This document shows, one piece after another, positions 46,455 to 54,239 of a DNA stretch of 64,000 nucleotides. A model generated the notes under the pieces. It saw only the letters and a program-made list of their open reading frames with translations, had not been told where the DNA came from and made no database searches. The position numbers and the translations under genes are program-made. Within the stretch, counting starts at the first letter, position 1. Each line of letters opens with the position of its first letter. Origin of the DNA: Methylobacterium cerastii (lineage in GTDB: Bacteria > Pseudomonadota > Alphaproteobacteria > Rhizobiales > Beijerinckiaceae); the NCBI RefSeq assembly GCF_022179125.1, contig NZ_BPQG01000001.1:35041-99040 (forward strand). Direction: 5' to 3'.

Positions 46455-46641
46455 GGCTTCCTCCCCACGCGGCGCCGGTCGTTGTGGACCTCGCGCTTCA
46501 CGGCGTGCTCGATCCACAGGGCGAGCGCGTCCCGAATTTGGACTCCCGCTCGGCCGGGCCGTCCCCGGGATCCGCGGCGATGATGCGCTCGACGGTCCAC
46601 GTCGCCCCGCGGGCGAGCTCGTCGATCGTGGCCTGCTTCAT
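46451..46641 (-). pseudogene. frameshifted small island gene
   Basis: Starts MKQATIDELARGATWTVERI at an ATG overlapping the previous stop by four bases. In that frame it ends after 47 residues with an unlikely tail. A shift of one base near 46536-46545 (GAGTCCAAATT) leads into ALALWIEHAVKREVHNDRRRVGRKP, whose TGA overlaps the start of the membrane peptide gene. The restored product would be about 63 residues. Both ends keep operon overlaps, so this is either a recent single-base loss, a sequencing error or a frameshift signal. Confidence 0.6.
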
Positions 46642-47123
46642 GGCCTGAGATCCAGTTCGACCTTGTTGCCCGGGACGTACCAGGTCGCCTCGACACCATG
46701 CCCGGCTTCCCGCGATCCGTACGGGTCCGCCGGGTCGACGTACTGGGACAGCACGTAGAGGGGCGTGGTCCCGTCCGGGTTTCGGGCGCCGTCGATCGTG
46801 AGGCCGGCGAGGTGGCCGTCGTGGCGGATGACGAACGACGGCTCCAGCTCCGAGACCCAGCACCCGAGCATGCGTCGGAGCTCGGCCGATCGAAGCTCCT
46901 GCTGCCGCGCTAGGGCCAGGTCGACCATCGCCGCGAACACGGCGCCCGGCGACATGGCGTCGACCGCCGCGGGATCCGGTGCCGATTCCTTCAGGGTCGA
47001 CACGCCGTGTTGCAGGCGATCCCACAGGTTCGGGCCTCGCCCTGGCACGCCAGCGGTGACGAACCCGTCATTAGCGACCTCGGCCCGCTTGGCCCACCAC
47101 TCCAACGGTCGCTGCTCGATCAT
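46638..47123 (-). CDS. island hypothetical protein
   Basis: 161 residues, not recognised. N-terminal MIEQRPLEWWAKRAEVAND, a helical region with VFAAMVDLALARQQELRSAEL, then a beta-rich C-terminal half (FVIRHDGHLAGLTIDG, TTPLYVLSQYVDPADPYG). Overlaps both neighbours by ATGA. Acidic, soluble, no signal peptide. It is part of the leftward chain of small genes. Confidence 0.7.
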   Translation of the reverse strand: MIEQRPLEWWAKRAEVANDGFVTAGVPGRGPNLWDRLQHGVSTLKESAPDPAAVDAMSPGAVFAAMVDLALARQQELRSAELRRMLGCWVSELEPSFVIRHDGHLAGLTIDGARNPDGTTPLYVLSQYVDPADPYGSREAGHGVEATWYVPGNKVELDLRP

Positions 47124-47344
47124 GCTCGCCTCCGTGCCTTGGCCTCGGCTGCCCGGTGCGCCTTGCGGTTGGGGACGGCCTCCTGGAGCCCGGCCAGCAT
47201 CGAGACGAGTGGGCTCATGCTCCGGTAGGTCACCTCGACCTCCGTGGTGAGCTCGATGCCCCGCGCCATGCGCTGGACCACCTCAGGCAAGGCCATGCGC
47301 CTCAAGGGGATCCGGCGACCGGAGACGTCGATGCTCTCGCTCAT
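47120..47344 (-). CDS. island small hypothetical protein
   Basis: 74 residues, not recognised. MSESIDVSGRRIPLRRMALPEVVQRM is followed by TTEVEVTYRSMSPLVSMLAGLQEAVPN and a basic tail (HRAAEAKARRRA). The start is taken from the ATGA overlap with the upstream gene; longer in-frame starts run through that gene as a shadow. A regulatory or nucleic-acid-binding role is possible from charge alone. Confidence 0.65.
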   Translation of the reverse strand: MSESIDVSGRRIPLRRMALPEVVQRMARGIELTTEVEVTYRSMSPLVSMLAGLQEAVPNRKAHRAAEAKARRRA

Positions 47345-47712
47345 GCCCTCAACCCCTGAAGCTGCCTCTCGATGCCGAGGCGGACGGCGATCGCATGCCG
47401 CACCTGGCGGACGAATTCCTCGGACGGGTCCTCGCGAAAATCGTTCGGGGTGCAGTGCCAGGCGCAGTAGACGATCACGGCGTCGCCCCGCGTCGCCCTC
47501 GCGCCGTTGACGGTGACGACGTCGCCCCGGGCCTCGATCCGGATCTCGTCGCCCTCCGAAGGCAGGCCGATGGCTTCGAGAGCCTCCATCGCGATCCGGC
47601 CGGGGGCTTGGCCTACCCATAGGGAATGCGGCAGGGACCGCTGTTCCTCAGGGATCACCACGGCCATGCGGGGCGGCGTCATGCGGAAGGGCGTCTCGGT
47701 GTAGATGCGCAT
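47341..47712 (-). CDS. island hypothetical protein
   Basis: 123 residues, not recognised. MRIYTETPFRMTPPRMAVV opens, then SLWVGQAPGRIAMEALEAIG, a beta hairpin DEIRIEARGDVVTVNGARA and YCAWHCTPNDFREDPSEEFV with a WHC motif. The start follows the previous gene's stop by two bases. It overlaps the next gene by ATGA. Confidence 0.68.
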   Translation of the reverse strand: MRIYTETPFRMTPPRMAVVIPEEQRSLPHSLWVGQAPGRIAMEALEAIGLPSEGDEIRIEARGDVVTVNGARATRGDAVIVYCAWHCTPNDFREDPSEEFVRQVRHAIAVRLGIERQLQGLRA

Positions 47713-47714
47713 GG

Positions 47715-48197
47715 TCAGGCCACCCTGCCGTAGTCCGCGACCGACGGCGCGCTCGAACAGCCGGAGTGGTCGTTCCCCGTCAGGTGGTCGAGGATCCGGT
47801 AGAGGTCGTGGCCGAGGGGGAAGACCTCGTTGGGGCCGACCTTCTCCTTGAGGGCGTCGAGCGCCGCGATCGCGCTGAAGGTCCGGGCCAGCGCGGCGGG
47901 GATGTCGGCCGCGCCCGGGACCGGCGTTACCGCCTGGGTCGCCTGCAGCACCAGCCGGCGCAGGGCGCTGCGGAAGCGGATGGCGTCGGGAACGCGGGGC
48001 TCGTCGTCCCGCAGCGGCACCATGTGCGGCCGGACGTTCGCCGTCGTGACGTGCTTGTGGTCGCACAGGAGGCGAAGGTCGCCGTGCTCGTAGTCGAGGC
48101 TCAGCATCCACGCCTTCCCCGTCCGGCGGTTCATGCCGTCGAGCGCCTCCGCCAGGATCTCGCGGATCGCCTCGTCGCCCAGGTCCTTGATCTGCAT
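47715..48197 (-). CDS. island hypothetical protein
   Basis: 160 residues from MQIKDLGDEAIREIL, chosen because GGAG lies six bases upstream of this ATG; METT at 48209 is an alternative. The sequence has LAEALDGMNRRTGKAWMLSLDYEHGDLRLLCDHKHV and a helical C-terminal half with LARTFSAIAALDALKEKVGPNEVFPLGHDLYRILD. It is not recognised. It is the first gene of the lower leftward block, divergent from the rightward gene at 48308. Confidence 0.68.
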   Translation of the reverse strand: MQIKDLGDEAIREILAEALDGMNRRTGKAWMLSLDYEHGDLRLLCDHKHVTTANVRPHMVPLRDDEPRVPDAIRFRSALRRLVLQATQAVTPVPGAADIPAALARTFSAIAALDALKEKVGPNEVFPLGHDLYRILDHLTGNDHSGCSSAPSVADYGRVA

Positions 48198-48307
48198 CGT
48201 CGTCTCCATCACCAGGCCGACCACACCGCCGGCAGACCGCCCGCCGGGGCCTTCTCCGCATCCGTCCAGGCTTGCCTCGTCGCAGGGCCGGCCTCAGACT
48301 CCCGCGC

Positions 48308-49027
48308 ATGACGATGTCCGTGCACGACGCCCTGGATGCCTGGAGCGAGGGCCGCATTTCCCTGGAGCGGGCCTACGCCCTGACGGGCGCTGAGAGCGTC
48401 GGCGAGCTCCTGACCTGGTGCGACAGCTGCGACGTGGAGCGCCCCCATCCCGACGCCGCCTCGCTCCTCGCCTCCCTGGCTGCCCCCGGCGAGGAGCGGC
48501 TCGCCGAGATCCGTCGGCGCGAGGCTGCATTCGACGCCGCGCTGCGCCGGGCCCGGATCCGGGACCCGGGGCTCAGTGACGACGCCTACGACCCCGCCTC
48601 CATCCGCGTGCTCGCTGAACTGGGGCCCCTCCCTCGCAGGCCGACCGGCCACGTCGAGGACGTCCCGGACCCGGCATGGCTTGCCCTGTCCCCGGAGGAT
48701 CGGGCGGACGTTATGCAGAGGGAGGCCAATCCGGAGGGGCTGGCCACGTTCGACCCGATGGCACACCCGGCCTACGCCACCGCCGTTCAGGCTATCTCCG
48801 ACCGTCGCCGTGATGCCGCCGGGCGTCCCCGCATGGATGGAGCGCGCCTCGTCTCGCAGGTCATCCTCGCCGAGGACGGCCGCCTGTTCGTGGAGGCCCC
48901 TGGGTCTCCGCCGACCCGCATCGTGGCGATCCCCGCGAAGAGGGCGGCCGCCGTCGGGCAGCGCGTCGCCGAGCTCGTCGCTGAGGCCCTGGCGGCGCGG
49001 GCCCGCGCCGGCGAGGGGACGGCCTGA
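48308..49027 (+). CDS. island hypothetical protein, opposite in strand to its neighbours
   Basis: 239 residues, not recognised. N-terminal MSVHDALDAWSEGRISLERAYALTG resembles a helix-rich module, followed by VGELLTWCDSCDVERPHPDA with a CxxC pair, a mid-region PAWLALSPEDRADVMQREANPEGL, and an alanine-rich C-terminal helix AAVGQRVAELVAEALAARAR. The codon pattern favours this strand over the opposite frame. It interrupts the leftward chain of small genes and may have been inserted into it. Confidence 0.65.
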   Translation: MTMSVHDALDAWSEGRISLERAYALTGAESVGELLTWCDSCDVERPHPDAASLLASLAAPGEERLAEIRRREAAFDAALRRARIRDPGLSDDAYDPASIRVLAELGPLPRRPTGHVEDVPDPAWLALSPEDRADVMQREANPEGLATFDPMAHPAYATAVQAISDRRRDAAGRPRMDGARLVSQVILAEDGRLFVEAPGSPPTRIVAIPAKRAAAVGQRVAELVAEALAARARAGEGTA

Positions 49028-49092
49028 GCGGAGGGCGTCGATGTCGATGGATGCCCCGTTGGTGAGGGTGAGGCAGGCCCAGCTGCGCCCGC

Positions 49093-49506
49093 TCATGATG
49101 CCGGCCTTCCGAACAGGCGCTCCAGGATCGAAAGGGGAGCGCCCCTCTCCGCAGCCCGGGCATCCCAGAATGCCTGGAGGGTCTCGCTCGCCTGCACCGC
49201 ACCTTCGCGGCGGGCCTTCTGGATCGCACGCCGTCGCCGCACGATCTCCTTCGCCAACGCATGCCGCTCATGGCCGGGGACGAGGGTGGTGACCAGGTGG
49301 AGCGGTGGCAGGCGTTCCTCGCCCGCGAGCTCGTCGAGGAACTCGTCCCACGTCACGCCGGCCTTCTCGACGTCGGCGCGAACCCGGATCGAGACGCCTC
49401 GGAACCAGCAGACGACCGGCGGCCCGAGCGGCCGCTTCGGCTTGGGCGGCAACGGGACGGGCAGCCGACGGGCCCGGCGGACCTGGTGGTGGTGGAGAGC
49501 CGTCAC
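49093..49506 (-). CDS. island hypothetical protein
   Basis: 137 residues, not recognised. A basic, proline-rich start (RRLPVPLPPKPKRPLGPP) leads to VSIRVRADVEKAGVTWDEFLDELAGEERLPPLHLV and a helical basic end (EIVRRRRAIQKARREGAVQ, LQAFWDARAAERGAPLSILERLFG). It overlaps the upstream gene by ATGA. Its TGA also overlaps an ATG at 49096 that opens a frame antisense to the rightward gene. Confidence 0.65.
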   Translation of the reverse strand: MTALHHHQVRRARRLPVPLPPKPKRPLGPPVVCWFRGVSIRVRADVEKAGVTWDEFLDELAGEERLPPLHLVTTLVPGHERHALAKEIVRRRRAIQKARREGAVQASETLQAFWDARAAERGAPLSILERLFGRPAS

Positions 49507-49727
49507 GCCCGGCCCTCCGAGAGCAGGCCGCGGGCGACTAGCAGCGTGTAGACGCCCCCGGCGAGCTGGCGGTTGTTGAGCCCGTCGCGGCGTCCCTGCG
49601 CGAGGACGTCCTCGATGAGGCTCCAGGGCGTCTCGGGCACGGGCGGGAACCAGCGAGGGTGCTTGGGGAACCGCTTGTGCATGCCGACGCGGATGTGCTC
49701 GGGGATGACCTCGCGGGGGTAGGTCAT
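49503..49727 (-). CDS. island small hypothetical protein
   Basis: 74 residues from MTYPREVIPEHIRVGMHKRFP. The rest (HPRWFPPVPETPWSLIEDVLAQGRRDGLNNRQLAGGVYTLLVARGLL) has the look of a compact helical domain. Not recognised. Overlaps both neighbours by ATGA. Confidence 0.68.
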   Translation of the reverse strand: MTYPREVIPEHIRVGMHKRFPKHPRWFPPVPETPWSLIEDVLAQGRRDGLNNRQLAGGVYTLLVARGLLSEGRA

Positions 49728-49936
49728 GCCGCCTCCTCGAAGGCGTAGGCGAGCGCGGCCGTCAACGCGGTCTCGGCGAGATGATCCCCCAGCGGAAAGG
49801 GGTACCGGGAGAACTCGGCGACGATGGCATCCTCGCCGTCGTCCGCACCCTCGCGCTCCATGAGCCGACAGGTCTCGCCATCGCCGTCCGACCTCCACTT
49901 CGTCAGATAGAAGCGGCCTTCAACGTCGTTCGACAT
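49724..49936 (-). CDS. island small hypothetical protein, first gene of the leftward operon
   Basis: 70 residues: MSNDVEGRFYLTKWRSDGDGE, an acidic GADDGEDAIVAEFSRYPFPLGDHLAETALTAALAYAFEEAA end. Not recognised. It starts directly beside the operator-like region and faces away from the HTH gene, so it is probably under that regulator's control. Confidence 0.66.
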   Translation of the reverse strand: MSNDVEGRFYLTKWRSDGDGETCRLMEREGADDGEDAIVAEFSRYPFPLGDHLAETALTAALAYAFEEAA

Positions 49937-50071
49937 CCCATTTCCCCCTGCGAATCCGGACAGATCCGCAGTCTGCCACCGATCGTCGATTCGCACTGGA
50001 CTGCGACCGGGATTTCGCGCAGCCGCTGAGTCGGTAGGCTGACTTTCATCCGGGCCGGCTACGATGCGAGC
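49937..50071. promoter_or_regulatory. divergent promoter/operator region of the island
   Basis: Between the leftward operon and the HTH gene. Inverted repeat CTGCGAATC / GATCCGCAG (49948-49971, one mismatch, six-base spacer) and a further half-site GATTCGCAC at 49988-49996; CGCAGTC/GACTGCG also recurs at 49967-49973 and 49999-50005. Repeated half-sites beside an XRE gene are typical of autoregulated repressors. Confidence 0.5.
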
Positions 50072-50374
50072 ATGCAAGAGCTCAGAGACCTCGGCGAGCA
50101 GATCGCCACGAACCGCAAGGCCCGCCGGATGCCCGTGCGACGGCTCGCCGTGGTGGCCGGGGTGAGCCCGGCCTGGCTCGCCGCGCTGGAGAAGGGCGAG
50201 ATCGCCGACCCCAGCATCGCGAAGGTGGCCCGGGTCCTGAACGGGCTCGACTTGGATCTCAGGGTCCGGGAGTGGCACGGAGGCGTGCCGGACCTGGACG
50301 AGTTGTCGGAGGAGAACGAGCGGCTCCGGCAGCAACTCCGGGACCCGGCCGCTCGGGCGCTAAGGTTCCGTTGA
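50072..50374 (+). CDS. XRE/Cro-CI family helix-turn-helix regulator
   Basis: 100 residues. HTH core from about residue 7 to 60: LGEQIATNRKARRMPVRRLAVVAGVSPAWLAALEKGEIADPSIAKVARVLNGL. The C-terminal part LDELSEENERLRQQLRD is a short leucine/glutamate coiled coil that may dimerise. It diverges from the leftward operon and precedes the AAA+ gene, so it is placed to control both. Confidence 0.85.
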   Translation: MQELRDLGEQIATNRKARRMPVRRLAVVAGVSPAWLAALEKGEIADPSIAKVARVLNGLDLDLRVREWHGGVPDLDELSEENERLRQQLRDPAARALRFR

Positions 50375-50584
50375 CCAGTCCTGCGATCCCGTACCGCGTC
50401 GAGACGATTTCCCCAGGGGCAAGCCGGGGCGACCATTGCATCGTCGGAATCCCGCAGGGTACGGTGCCCCCCTAGACCTGGGATGACCTCGATGACCCGC
50501 GCACTCTCGAAACGGATAGCCGCCACCGCCGCCTGAGCCCCCGGCTCGGCGCGCCTGCGTCTATCGTTTCAAGAGGCCGTCCCC

Positions 50585-52228
50585 ATGTCGAAGCCCCATC
50601 CCACGCGCGGTCGCCGCGTCGCCGCCACGCGCCTGTCCCTCCAGGATCCCTCCCAGTATTGCGGCCCGATCGAGCCGCAGGTCCCCCTGACGCTGCAGGA
50701 GCGCCTGCTCGGCGGCGAGATGGCCAAGGGGCTGCCGGGGCTCGACCTGGCCATCACGATCGTGTCGCTGACCGAGGTGGGGTCGACGTACCCGAGCCGG
50801 GTCCGCCTCGCCGCCCGGAAGGCCGCCGATGCCCCGTCGGCCAAGACCGCGGCCGCGCTTGAGCGGGCGCTGCGTCGCGAGCTCGACCGCGACGACCTCG
50901 CCGATTATCAGGCGATCGAGATGTCGCGGGTCGCGGACCTGCTCATCTGCCACCAAGCGGCGTTCGGATCCGCCGTGGCCAACGCCCGCATGGCGGCGAT
51001 GGCATTCAACTACACAGGCCGGCTGCTGCGGGAAGGCCGCGCCGCGCCCGTGTGGCTGGCGCTGCGCAGCGCGATGATGTTCGCCGAGGACGCCAGCGAG
51101 GAGATCGAGGCGCTGCGGCACGTCCCGGAGCCGCGCTACCCCCGGCTGGCGATGCTCAACGCGCGGGTCTCGAACCTGTCGAGCGAGCTCTCGATCGGGA
51201 CCGAGGCGCAGGAGCTCGTCGAGGTCGACCGCGCCGTGCTCGACGGCGGCGTCGGCGCCGACGGGACCGTGGATCCGGAGGACGTCGCGTTCCTCGACCG
51301 GCTCATCTGGAAGACCAAGCCGACGGCGGCGCCGACGCTCGTCGTCATCGACCAGCATGCCCTCGACCACCTGCCCGGCAGCGCGAGCTCGGGCTCGTCG
51401 AACGCCTCGCGCGGCAGCACCCCGCGGGCCGAGTTCCAGCCGCTCGCCGGCGTGGCGCTGCCTCTCGTCCACGGGATCGACGTCGCCGCCGTGCGGGCCG
51501 TCCTCGATCGGGAGTACCCCTGGCTCTCCGACCTGACCGGCAAGCTCCTCGGCGACCTCGTCGGCGGCCGGTTCGCGCGGTTCCAGCGGACGCTGCTCGT
51601 CGGGAAGCCCGGCTCGGGCAAGACCCGGTTTTTGCGCAGGCTCACCGCGCTGTGCCGGATCCCGTCGCTGGTCTACAGCGCGGCCGGCGTCGCTGACTCT
51701 GCGTTCGGCGGCACGTCCCGCCAGTGGTCGACGGGCCGCGCCTGCGTGCCCGTCCAGCTGATCCAGCGGACGCGCACGGCCAATCCGTGCGTCATCGTCG
51801 ACGAGTTGGAGAAGGCCGGCACGAGGCGGGACAACGGATCCCTCATCGACACCCTGACGGCGCTGATGGAGCCGGAGGGATCCAGCGCCTTCTTCGACCC
51901 GTACATCGAGACCGAGGTTGACCTGTCGGCTGTCCAGTACCTCGCGACGGCCAACACGACGGCCGGCGTCGCGGCGCCGCTGCTCGACCGGCTTCGGGTC
52001 GTGGCGGTGCCCGATCCCAGGCCTCAGGACCTGGCGGCGATCCTGGCGACGCTGCTCCCGGAGATCCGCGCGGACCGTGGGCAGGACGAGGCCTGGTGCC
52101 CCGACCTCGATCCGGAGGAAGTCGCGATCGTCGCCGAGGCGTGGGGCAAGGGCGGCAGCATCCGCCCCCTGCGCCGGATCGTCGAGACGCTGCTCTCCGG
52201 GCGTGAAGCCCTCGCTCCGCGTCATTGA
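50585..52228 (+). CDS. AAA+ ATPase with Lon-like core, no protease domain
   Basis: 547 residues. Residues 1-300 are a helical N-terminal region without a family match. The AAA+ core has Walker A in LLVGKPGSGKTRFL (about residues 338-350), Walker B in PCVIVDELEKAG (about 401-412, like the Lon DE-x-DK), sensor-1-like YLATANTTAGV, and an arginine-finger region LDRLRVVAVPDPRPQD. The end (PLRRIVETLLSGREALAPRH) carries no S16 peptidase domain. It probably remodels a protein or nucleoprotein of the element. Four small genes follow in one transcript. Confidence 0.8.
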   Translation: MSKPHPTRGRRVAATRLSLQDPSQYCGPIEPQVPLTLQERLLGGEMAKGLPGLDLAITIVSLTEVGSTYPSRVRLAARKAADAPSAKTAAALERALRRELDRDDLADYQAIEMSRVADLLICHQAAFGSAVANARMAAMAFNYTGRLLREGRAAPVWLALRSAMMFAEDASEEIEALRHVPEPRYPRLAMLNARVSNLSSELSIGTEAQELVEVDRAVLDGGVGADGTVDPEDVAFLDRLIWKTKPTAAPTLVVIDQHALDHLPGSASSGSSNASRGSTPRAEFQPLAGVALPLVHGIDVAAVRAVLDREYPWLSDLTGKLLGDLVGGRFARFQRTLLVGKPGSGKTRFLRRLTALCRIPSLVYSAAGVADSAFGGTSRQWSTGRACVPVQLIQRTRTANPCVIVDELEKAGTRRDNGSLIDTLTALMEPEGSSAFFDPYIETEVDLSAVQYLATANTTAGVAAPLLDRLRVVAVPDPRPQDLAAILATLLPEIRADRGQDEAWCPDLDPEEVAIVAEAWGKGGSIRPLRRIVETLLSGREALAPRH

Positions 52229-52239
52229 GGGAGGGACCG

Positions 52240-52464
52240 ATGTCGCAAGCTCAGCTGTCCGCCCTCGCGGACCGGATCCAGGACGCCTGGGAGAATGGGC
52301 GGATCTGCTCCCTCGTCGGCCGGGGGTGCAGGGCGCGGATCGTCCGGATCGCTCGACTGCTCGACGCCGGGCGGATCGATGCAGATCGGGCCCTGCGCCT
52401 CGCCATGGAGGCCGAGGGCGCGGCCATGTGCTTCGCGCCCCTCCCGGCGGAGCCGGCCCGATGA
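52240..52464 (+). CDS. island small hypothetical protein
   Basis: 74 residues from ATG 52240, preceded by GGGAGGGA. All-helical composition (LSALADRIQDAWENGRICSLVGRGCRARIVRIARLLDAGRIDADRALRLAMEAEG) with three cysteines. Not recognised. It lies 11 bases after the AAA+ gene and overlaps the next gene by ATGA, so it is in the AAA+ operon. Confidence 0.68.
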   Translation: MSQAQLSALADRIQDAWENGRICSLVGRGCRARIVRIARLLDAGRIDADRALRLAMEAEGAAMCFAPLPAEPAR

Positions 52465-53063
52465 GCATCGTCCAGGAATTCTACTCGATCGCCGGCACCG
52501 TCCTGAAGGACCAGCGCCGGGTCCCGTCGATCCGCGTCGAAGCCGTCGAGCCCACGCCAGCCGGTCCCCGCGTCCGGTGGACAGGGGGACCGTACGGGCC
52601 CCGCGTCGTCGCGACGGAGGACGGCACGCGGTGGCGCGGCGGCGTCGGTCCCCAGGTCCTGCTCGAAGGGATCTCACGCTACCTGGCCGTCCGGTGGCGG
52701 GAGCGGACGCCGACGGTGCCAACGAACTGGAGCGAGGTCCTCGCCGCCCGGCATCCGGCCGTGTTCACGTCGGGCGGTCCCTACACCTGCCCGGGATGGG
52801 CCTCGCTCTGGGCCGCCGGCGCCGAGTGGATCGAGGAGGTCGGGGTCCCGCCCGGGTTCGCGACCGACGACGCCAAGGCCAAGTTCGGCACCCTGCGGTG
52901 GCACCACCACGCAGACGACTGGTCCGACGACGTCGCCGACGTCGTCGAGGCGATCGAGACGATCTCCGACGGGATCTGCGAGGCCTGCGGAGCCCCCGGC
53001 CGGACGCGCTTCAGGCCCTGGATCGAAACCCTGTGCCACACCCACAACACGGAACCCCGCTGA
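52461..53063 (+). CDS. phage/mobile-element protein with CxxC zinc-like end
   Basis: 200 residues. The C-terminal third (DDAKAKFGTLRWHHHADD...EAIETISDGICEACGAPGRTRFRPWIETLCHTH) matches a pattern I recognise from phage and plasmid hypothetical proteins: KFG-x-LR, S-x3-CE-x-CG-x-PG, W-x-TLC-x2-H. The four Cys/His positions would bind a metal. The front half contains VRWTGGPYGPRVVATEDGTRWRGG. Function unknown. The start ATG overlaps the previous stop. Confidence 0.72.
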   Translation: MSIVQEFYSIAGTVLKDQRRVPSIRVEAVEPTPAGPRVRWTGGPYGPRVVATEDGTRWRGGVGPQVLLEGISRYLAVRWRERTPTVPTNWSEVLAARHPAVFTSGGPYTCPGWASLWAAGAEWIEEVGVPPGFATDDAKAKFGTLRWHHHADDWSDDVADVVEAIETISDGICEACGAPGRTRFRPWIETLCHTHNTEPR

Positions 53064-53509
53064 TGCGCCCCCTCATCCTCGCCGCCGCCCTGCTCGGGTC
53101 GGCCCCCTGCCTCGCCGGCACGTTCCCGACGGCGGAGACGTGGTCCGTCACCGTGCAGGACGACATCCTCGACAGGATGTCCGTGCAGAGCGTGCTCACC
53201 GTCAGGCGGATGGACGACCGCGTCCGCTTCACGCTGGACTGCGTCGTCTCCGGACCGGCCGCGCGCACGGATTCGCGCACATCCGCATGGGGCACGGCCT
53301 CGATCGCCGGCGACGTCGTCACCGGCATCGTCGAGGGCAGCGAGGACGTGCTGCAACTCCCCGACCGCACCTTCACGATGACGCTCAGGGGCAGGATCGG
53401 CACGTGGGGGAGCAACATCCCGGGCTGCACGCAGAGGGCAGAATTCCTCCGCGATGCCGTTGTGGATGGCATCCAGGCGATCGACAGTGTCCGTAGAGGG
53501 AGGGACTGA
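53063..53509 (+). CDS. island secreted hypothetical protein
   Basis: 148 residues. The N-terminal MRPLILAAALLGSAPCLAG is a signal peptide, possibly a lipoprotein-like one with Cys near the cleavage region. The mature part is beta-rich (TWSVTVQDDILDRMSVQSVLTVRRMDDRVRFTLDCVVSG...FTMTLRGRIGTWG) with three further cysteines. It is the only exported product in the island. Its start shares a base with the previous stop and its stop with the next start. Confidence 0.68.
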   Translation: MRPLILAAALLGSAPCLAGTFPTAETWSVTVQDDILDRMSVQSVLTVRRMDDRVRFTLDCVVSGPAARTDSRTSAWGTASIAGDVVTGIVEGSEDVLQLPDRTFTMTLRGRIGTWGSNIPGCTQRAEFLRDAVVDGIQAIDSVRRGRD

Positions 53510-53928
53510 TGCGCCTGCGAGACCTGACACCCGCCGAACGCCGCGCCGTCGAGGAGCGCCGGGCCGAGGTGCGCGCCGCCCTCGCCGGGGTGGACCCCGC
53601 GTGGCGCCCGGACGCCGCCGCGATCGATGAGGCGCCCTTCCTCGATGACTGGAGCGTTCGGAACTACCCAGGGACCGACAGGCCGTGCATCGATGCCTAC
53701 TGTTGGGGTCATCCTCTACACGGCGATACGATCCTGAAGACGAGCGTCATCGTCCAGCAGGGCCCGGGCTACGCGATCGTCGAGAGCGGCAAGGTGTACC
53801 TACTCGGGTCGCCCAGCCCGGAGCCCGAGGCCCGCTCCGCGATCCTCTCCGGACGCCGCGGGAAGGGCCGCCCCATCGACGCGCCGGCCCCCGAGGACGA
53901 GGCCGACACCGGCTTCAAGGTCGGCTGA
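53509..53928 (+). CDS. island hypothetical protein
   Basis: 139 residues. A basic helical N terminus (LTPAERRAVEERRAEVRAALAG) is followed by DAYCWGHPLHGDTILKTSVIVQQGPGYAIVESGKVYLLGSP and a charged tail. Not recognised. TGATG links it to the previous gene. It is the last gene of the AAA+ operon. Confidence 0.65.
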   Translation: MRLRDLTPAERRAVEERRAEVRAALAGVDPAWRPDAAAIDEAPFLDDWSVRNYPGTDRPCIDAYCWGHPLHGDTILKTSVIVQQGPGYAIVESGKVYLLGSPSPEPEARSAILSGRRGKGRPIDAPAPEDEADTGFKVG

Positions 53929-54004
53929 AAATTCAGCCTGTCCCCTAGGCGGAGGAAGCCAATCGCTCGATGGTATCGTTTCCTTGCGCGGCGATCCGGC
54001 CACG

Positions 54005-54035
54005 AAAAAGGCCCCCGGCATCGAGCCGCGGGCCT
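54005..54035 (-). terminator. terminator-like hairpin acting leftward
   Basis: Stem AGGCCCCCGGC with GCCGCGGGCCT (one mismatch) round ATCGA. The A-run on the left becomes a T-run on the minus strand, so it would stop leftward transcription entering the AAA+ operon. Confidence 0.6.
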
Positions 54036-54168
54036 GGTTGGCAGGGGGCTACGGAGGGGTTTAGAGGCAGGGCAAACGCTGGAGACGGGCCTCGTGGTCG
54101 ATTCGGGATGCCTCCTTTGCGCCAATAGCGGAAGTTGGGCGCCCGCCAGGAAGCGGACGTTCCGCATT

Positions 54169-54239
54169 CGACCCAACCCAGTCATTCCGGGTCCCTAAGG
54201 CGATGCCCGGAAGCGGACATTGAGCGGGCCAGCTCCGTA
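54169..54239. repeat. 71-base dispersed repeat, copy A
   Basis: Aligns without gaps to 62444-62514; both begin CGACCCAACCCAGTC, share CGGAAGCGGAC, and end AGCTCCGTA. Confidence 0.7.

Noticed and set aside
46200-46583. 127-residue rightward frame over the hairpin cluster
   Set aside because: It runs through hairpin C and opposite the small leftward genes, and has no ribosome site or family features.
48209-49096. 295-residue leftward frame opening with an ATGA overlap at 49096
   Set aside because: The first 20 residues look plausible and the overlap fits the operon, but the remainder has shadow composition and is antisense to the better frame at 48308-49027. A truncated gene cannot be excluded.
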